Assembly (NCBI GenBank): GCA_002338615.1
Contig: DDIS01000197.1
Coordinates: 4,883 to 22,758 of the forward strand
Length of the DNA stretch: 17,876 bases
Origin: Proteobacteria bacterium UBA1844
GTDB taxonomy: Bacteria > Pseudomonadota > Gammaproteobacteria > Steroidobacterales > Woeseiaceae
Reading direction: 5' to 3'
Within the stretch, counting starts at the first letter, position 1; every line of letters begins with the position of its first letter. The notes under the pieces are model-generated. The model saw only the letters and a list, made by a program, of their open reading frames with translations. It made no database searches and was not told where the DNA came from. Positions 14,271-17,876 of the stretch are shown one piece after another. A program made the translations under genes and the position numbers.

Positions 14271-15308
14271 TCAAAATGAATAGCCAAGTGAAGTTGTCGC
14301 CGAATAATCCGATTTGGCAGCACCGGTTGGTGGATTGCTCGTGTACGAATAGCTAAGCCCCAGGCTGAGGAAAAAGTCATCGATGAATTCCCAGCTGAGA
14401 GTAAAATCAGATTCCGCGCGATACTGGCTGAAATCCTCTAACAGAGGGTATATCTGGGTGGTGAAATTAAGCGAGGTTGATGGATCCGCCTTGCGGTGCA
14501 GGTAGCGAATTTCAAGGCGGCCTTCGTACACCGTGTCGCTGGGGTCTTCGCCCGTGAATGCCTGGCGCGACGCCTGTGTACCCGCGGTAATGGAGAACAT
14601 ATTCGTATTTGATTGGATCAGATATCGGCCATACGCGCCACCAGCCGAGGTACGAGCCTGGATACCAAGTTCATCATTTCGTTCCCAGCCGACAAACCAG
14701 TCCGAGAACCAGCGATTGGCGCGAAACACCTGGTAGTTCAAATCCACGCTTTGATTCACGGAAGCGTCGGCATTTTTCTGGCCAGTTGCGGTGGAATTCA
14801 GCCGCAAGCCGATCAGGTATTTCCGCGTCCGGTAACTAATATCTGCTGCGACATTCGACGTATATACTTCGCTCGACTTTTGCGCCTGGAATCCAAGGCT
14901 GAACGAGCCGTCCAGCTTTTCCAGGAACCTCTCGTCTGACTCAATCGGGGTGATGCGCACGATGTCTTCGGTGGTATGCGACACTTCGCCGGACGACGTC
15001 AGTATCCTGATTTCCCGTTCATCCTGTGCTTCCACCAGTTGCCCGAAGAATCGCGTTCCGTCGGTGAGTTCGACCTGCAGGCTTTGCTCACTTTTGGCAC
15101 TGAGCACATCGTCCCAATCGATCGAGATTGTTCCCATCGAGTCCGTACTGTAGGACAGGGCGCCGAAATCCAGCGACTTGATTTCCCCGGTTACAAGATC
15201 ACCGTTTACGAGCTTTACGACGTCAGTTTTTGCCGCGCTCGCCGAGGTGGCCGAAAATAGCAGCAGGACTGTGAGCAATACCGAGCGTGTCGAGTATTTG
15301 TACGTCAT
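14271..15308 (-). CDS. DUF481 family outer-membrane beta-barrel protein
   Basis: A 345-residue protein with a signal peptide (MTYKYSTRSVLLTVLLLFSA, cleaved near SASA). A small N-terminal domain of about 90 residues follows (DVVKLVNGDLVTGEIKSLD, then GTISIDWDDVLSA), of a type often fused to DUF481. A beta-barrel runs from about residue 130 to the end: LDGSFSLGFQAQKSSEVYT, YLIGLRLNSTATGQ, WFSDWFVGWERNDELG, TVYEGRLEIRYLHRK. It ends SDYSATTSLGYSF, with the C-terminal Phe expected of an outer-membrane barrel. AGGGGA is about 8 nt before the ATG. It follows the M28 peptidase gene by 65 bp on the same strand, and the two may be cotranscribed. Its function is unknown. Confidence 0.88.
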   Translation of the reverse strand: MTYKYSTRSVLLTVLLLFSATSASAAKTDVVKLVNGDLVTGEIKSLDFGALSYSTDSMGTISIDWDDVLSAKSEQSLQVELTDGTRFFGQLVEAQDEREIRILTSSGEVSHTTEDIVRITPIESDERFLEKLDGSFSLGFQAQKSSEVYTSNVAADISYRTRKYLIGLRLNSTATGQKNADASVNQSVDLNYQVFRANRWFSDWFVGWERNDELGIQARTSAGGAYGRYLIQSNTNMFSITAGTQASRQAFTGEDPSDTVYEGRLEIRYLHRKADPSTSLNFTTQIYPLLEDFSQYRAESDFTLSWEFIDDFFLSLGLSYSYTSNPPTGAAKSDYSATTSLGYSF

Positions 15309-15373
15309 TCTTGCGGTCCCCTGGTGCGATTTCTATTGATATTTTACTGCAGGATCTACGCGGCCCGGCCCAA

Positions 15374-17074
15374 CTATTCCGGTTGTGGCTCGGCGACCTG
15401 CCTCATTCTCGCCTTTGCGAATTTTTCACCAAAAAAGTCGCCTTCATTCCAGCTCGGCCGCGTTGTCGCATTTCCGAGTTTATAGCCAATGCTCGTGTTC
15501 GCTCGTGCGAAGCGAACTGCCGAGTCCCAGTCGATTGGCAGCGACAGATCGTCTGACGGTCGATGGTAGTGTTGCTTGCGAAAATTAATTACAGCCGCTT
15601 CGCCATCAATCGAAGCATCTGTTGACTTGTAGCCGGTAACCAGAAAAGTGGCTGGCACGCCCTGCCGAACAAAGGAGTATTGGTCGCTGCGAATAAACAC
15701 GACTTCCTGTGGCATCGGGTCCGGCGTCAACTCAAAGCCTTCGGCGGCGAGTGCTTCCTGAACGATGGGCTCAAGCGATGAATGCTCGGCGCCAAAGGCA
15801 ATGACATCGGCAACGGGAAAGAGAAACAGAGTCATATCAAGATTGACGTTTGCAACGATGGATTCGATCGGCACCGTCGGATAGTGGGCGAAGTAGTCTG
15901 ATCCTAGCAATCCCTTTTCTTCTCCCGTCACCGCAATGAAAATTACGGAACGCTTTGGCGGACTGGCCGCCATAATGCGCGCGCTTTCAAGCAGCAGAGA
16001 TACACCTATTGCATTGTCATATGCACCGTTGTAAATATCATCGCCGTCGACTGCCTCCCCGCGGCCAAGTCCGTCCAGGTGGCCCGAGTAAACAATGTAT
16101 TCCGAGGCGAGTTCCGGGTCGGAACCGCGCACGATGCCAATGACGTTCGGGCTGCTGATGCGTTCGTGTTGCGTCCTGCGGCTCAACGTGACTTCAACGC
16201 CTAGCGGCACGGAAGCGACCTTGCCCTCTTCTGCCGCGTCAAGGGCCTCTTCGAAACTGATCGGCGTACCCGCGAACAATTCCGCCGCTGCAGCGGCACT
16301 TAAGTACACGGCGCCTTTAATCTCGGGATGGTAGCCTTCCGGCGTGTCCGACAATGTTACCCAGCTCATACCCGGCTTTTTCCCGGTCATTTCCTTGACT
16401 CGCTCCCAGGGAAACATCTCCTCGTTGTAGCGTGTCCGAAGTGAAATGATCCCGACCGCGCCACGCTTGACGGCCTCCTGGTACTTGGTTCTCGAGGAAC
16501 TGTAATAGGCGCGCTCGTTGTGTGACAGTACGGCGGGCGCCCGACCGAATATTGCGATGATCTTGCCTTCGACATCCACGTCTTCATAGTCGGAATAGCC
16601 GAACTCCGGCGCGTGCACACCGTAACCAGCGTACACGACCTCGGCTCGAACCCCGGTTTCCGAACGCACCGGATCGCCGCCCATCGAATAGTCGTCACGG
16701 TAGACCAGTTGGCGGTCCTCGCCATCACGATGTGCAATCATCGAAGTGCTATCCGAATCAATAAGATAGCTTTGCAATGGCACCTGTTGAAACCAACCCT
16801 CATCTTCACCGCCAGGCTCGAGACCGTATTGCTCGAATTGCGCTGCAACGTAGTCCGCCGCGGCCAGGTAGCCAGGCTCGCCGGTTAGTCGGCCTTCACG
16901 TTCATCATCGGCCAGGTATTCCAGATGGGCGCGAATGCGCTCTGCGCTGATTGACGCGACCGGCTTTTGCGCGCCGTCCTTACCCGCCTCGCCGCTGACG
17001 CCATTGTCCGAAGCACCACAGGCGACCACGAGTAGCAATAGAGGAACGCTAAGTAGAGGTTTGGCTTTGCTCAT
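15374..17074 (-). CDS. M28 family zinc peptidase lipoprotein with PA domain
   Basis: A 566-residue lipid-anchored aminopeptidase. The signal peptide ends in the lipobox VVAC (C19). Residues 40-100 are an N-terminal helical region (HLEYLADDEREGRLTGEPGY). A protease-associated (PA) insert around 140-290 includes VVYAGYGVHAPEFGY and EAVKRGAVGIISL. The catalytic M28 domain has all expected residues: H332 in SGHLDGLG, bridging D353 in YDNAIG, E385-E386 in TGEEKGLLGS, D413 in NLDM and H504 in HYHRPSDD. It should release N-terminal residues from peptides on the outer face of a membrane. The start is ATG at 17074, with only a weak site ahead. It lies just downstream of the 5S terminator on the same strand, so it needs its own promoter in the 65 bp between. 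Confidence 0.94.
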   Translation of the reverse strand: MSKAKPLLSVPLLLLVVACGASDNGVSGEAGKDGAQKPVASISAERIRAHLEYLADDEREGRLTGEPGYLAAADYVAAQFEQYGLEPGGEDEGWFQQVPLQSYLIDSDSTSMIAHRDGEDRQLVYRDDYSMGGDPVRSETGVRAEVVYAGYGVHAPEFGYSDYEDVDVEGKIIAIFGRAPAVLSHNERAYYSSSRTKYQEAVKRGAVGIISLRTRYNEEMFPWERVKEMTGKKPGMSWVTLSDTPEGYHPEIKGAVYLSAAAAAELFAGTPISFEEALDAAEEGKVASVPLGVEVTLSRRTQHERISSPNVIGIVRGSDPELASEYIVYSGHLDGLGRGEAVDGDDIYNGAYDNAIGVSLLLESARIMAASPPKRSVIFIAVTGEEKGLLGSDYFAHYPTVPIESIVANVNLDMTLFLFPVADVIAFGAEHSSLEPIVQEALAAEGFELTPDPMPQEVVFIRSDQYSFVRQGVPATFLVTGYKSTDASIDGEAAVINFRKQHYHRPSDDLSLPIDWDSAVRFARANTSIGYKLGNATTRPSWNEGDFFGEKFAKARMRQVAEPQPE

Positions 17075-17143
17075 TTCGATTCACTCGAATGCTGTTATGA
17101 CCAATACGGTATGCGCTATATGAACAAATTCACGCGCATAAAA

Positions 17144-17174
17144 AAAGGCCGCAACCCAATCGGCTGCGGCCTTT
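17144..17174 (-). terminator. Rho-independent terminator of the rRNA operon
   Basis: On the minus strand the arms AAAGGCCGCA and TGCGGCCTTT (plus-strand 17144-17153 and 17165-17174) surround an 11-nt loop and are followed by a run of seven T, which reads as A at plus-strand 17140-17146. The hairpin begins about 11 nt after the 5S 3' end, the usual place for an rRNA operon terminator. Confidence 0.93.
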
Positions 17175-17184
17175 CATATTAAAA

Positions 17185-17302
17185 GCCTGGCGGTGTCCTA
17201 CTCTCACATGGGGAGACCCCACACTACCATCGGCGCAGAGCGTTTTCACTTCCGAGTTCGAAATGGGATCGGGTGGTTCCCGCTCGCTATTGCCGCCAGG
17301 CA
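17185..17302 (-). rRNA. rrf: 5S ribosomal RNA
   Basis: The reverse complement begins TGCCTGGCGGCAATAGCGAG and ends CACCGCCAGGC, with complementary ends that form helix I. Conserved internal blocks include CCGATCCCATTTCGAACTCG, GAAGTGAAA, CGCCGATGGTAGTGTGGGG and CCCATGTGAGAGTAGG. The length of about 118 nt matches bacterial 5S. It lies 3' of 23S and just upstream of a terminator, in normal rrn order. Confidence 0.97.
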
Positions 17303-17311
17303 ATTCGGCTA

Positions 17312-17401
17312 GGAAAGAGATAAAAGGTGTCAGGTTTATTTATTGCTGACACCTTCCGCGAACAAGTGCCAATAAATAAACCTGACACCTTTTCTCTTTC
17401 C
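17312..17401. repeat. 90-nt interrupted palindrome in the 23S-5S spacer (REP/MITE-like)
   Basis: The left arm (17312-17345, 34 nt) and right arm (17370-17401, 32 nt) are complementary except for a 2-nt difference near the outer end. They surround a 24-nt loop. The first 10 nt of the loop, CTGACACCTT at 17346-17355, are complementary to AAGGTGTCAG at 17324-17333 within the left arm, so two mutually exclusive hairpins are possible. The palindrome ends 9 nt before the 5' end of 5S. Such arms with a GGTGTCAG core look like a miniature inverted-repeat or REP-type element. Confidence 0.85.
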
Positions 17402-17483
17402 CAAAATAAATAACAATCTGAACTTCTTTCAAATGAGCTTCTTTGTCGCACTTTTACATGTCACAAAAATGTTTTGGCGTTAT

Positions 17484-17876
<393 letters not shown>

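Noticed and set aside
14108..14380. 91-codon upstream extension of the lipoprotein frame, overlapping the DUF481 gene
   Set aside because: A clean lipoprotein signal peptide with its own GGGAG site begins at 14107; the extension has no coding character.
17312..17401. The spacer palindrome as the standard RNase III processing stalk of 23S
   Set aside because: That stalk forms between sequences flanking both ends of 23S; here both arms lie on the 3' side, next to 5S.

Overview
The window looks like a chromosomal segment of a gammaproteobacterium with moderately high GC. The rRNA genes are of proteobacterial type. The gene set (a large TonB-dependent receptor, M61 and M28 peptidases, an UrcA-family protein, a DUF1328 protein, an entericidin-like lipoprotein, a DUF481 barrel) suggests a marine or soil relative of Woeseiaceae, Steroidobacteraceae or Xanthomonadales. 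That placement is inference from gene content. I see no phage, insertion-sequence transposase, CRISPR array, tRNA or defence gene.

Layout. 1-3372 (minus strand) is a tight three-gene operon: ctlX (citrulline hydrolase family), a stand-alone arginine-dihydrolase-like enzyme overlapping it by 4 bp, and an M61 aminopeptidase that starts at a TTG 5 nt further on and runs off the left edge. Together they could release amino acids from peptides and strip nitrogen from arginine and citrulline. 3494-3940 (plus) is a four-helix membrane protein of unknown function, followed by a bidirectional terminator shared with a minus-strand TonB-dependent receptor (3999-6548). Next come a stand-alone formyltransferase (minus) and, divergent from it, an SDR of the 2,4-dienoyl-CoA reductase type (plus), then an UrcA-family periplasmic protein.

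8979-11051 is rich in small genes and signals: a 54-residue DUF1328 membrane protein, an inverted repeat, a near-consensus sigma-54 promoter driving a 61-residue lipoprotein, a long hairpin, and a Yip1-like membrane protein with a 16-bp duplication at its stop codon. 11234-13450 holds two secreted proteins in tandem that share a peptidoglycan-binding domain placed at opposite ends. 13517-17074 holds three envelope genes on the minus strand: a lipoprotein, a DUF481 barrel and an M28 lipoprotein peptidase.

The right end is the 3' end of a minus-strand rRNA operon: the last part of 23S, a spacer with a 90-nt interrupted palindrome, 5S, and a strong terminator. Several start codons were moved from the longest open frame to GTG, TTG or internal ATG codons, on the basis of ribosome-binding sites or signal peptides.

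The points most worth following up are the paired guanidino-group enzymes, the sigma-54 promoter on a tiny lipoprotein, the palindromic insertion in the 23S-5S spacer, and the pair of secreted proteins with a shared peptidoglycan-binding domain.
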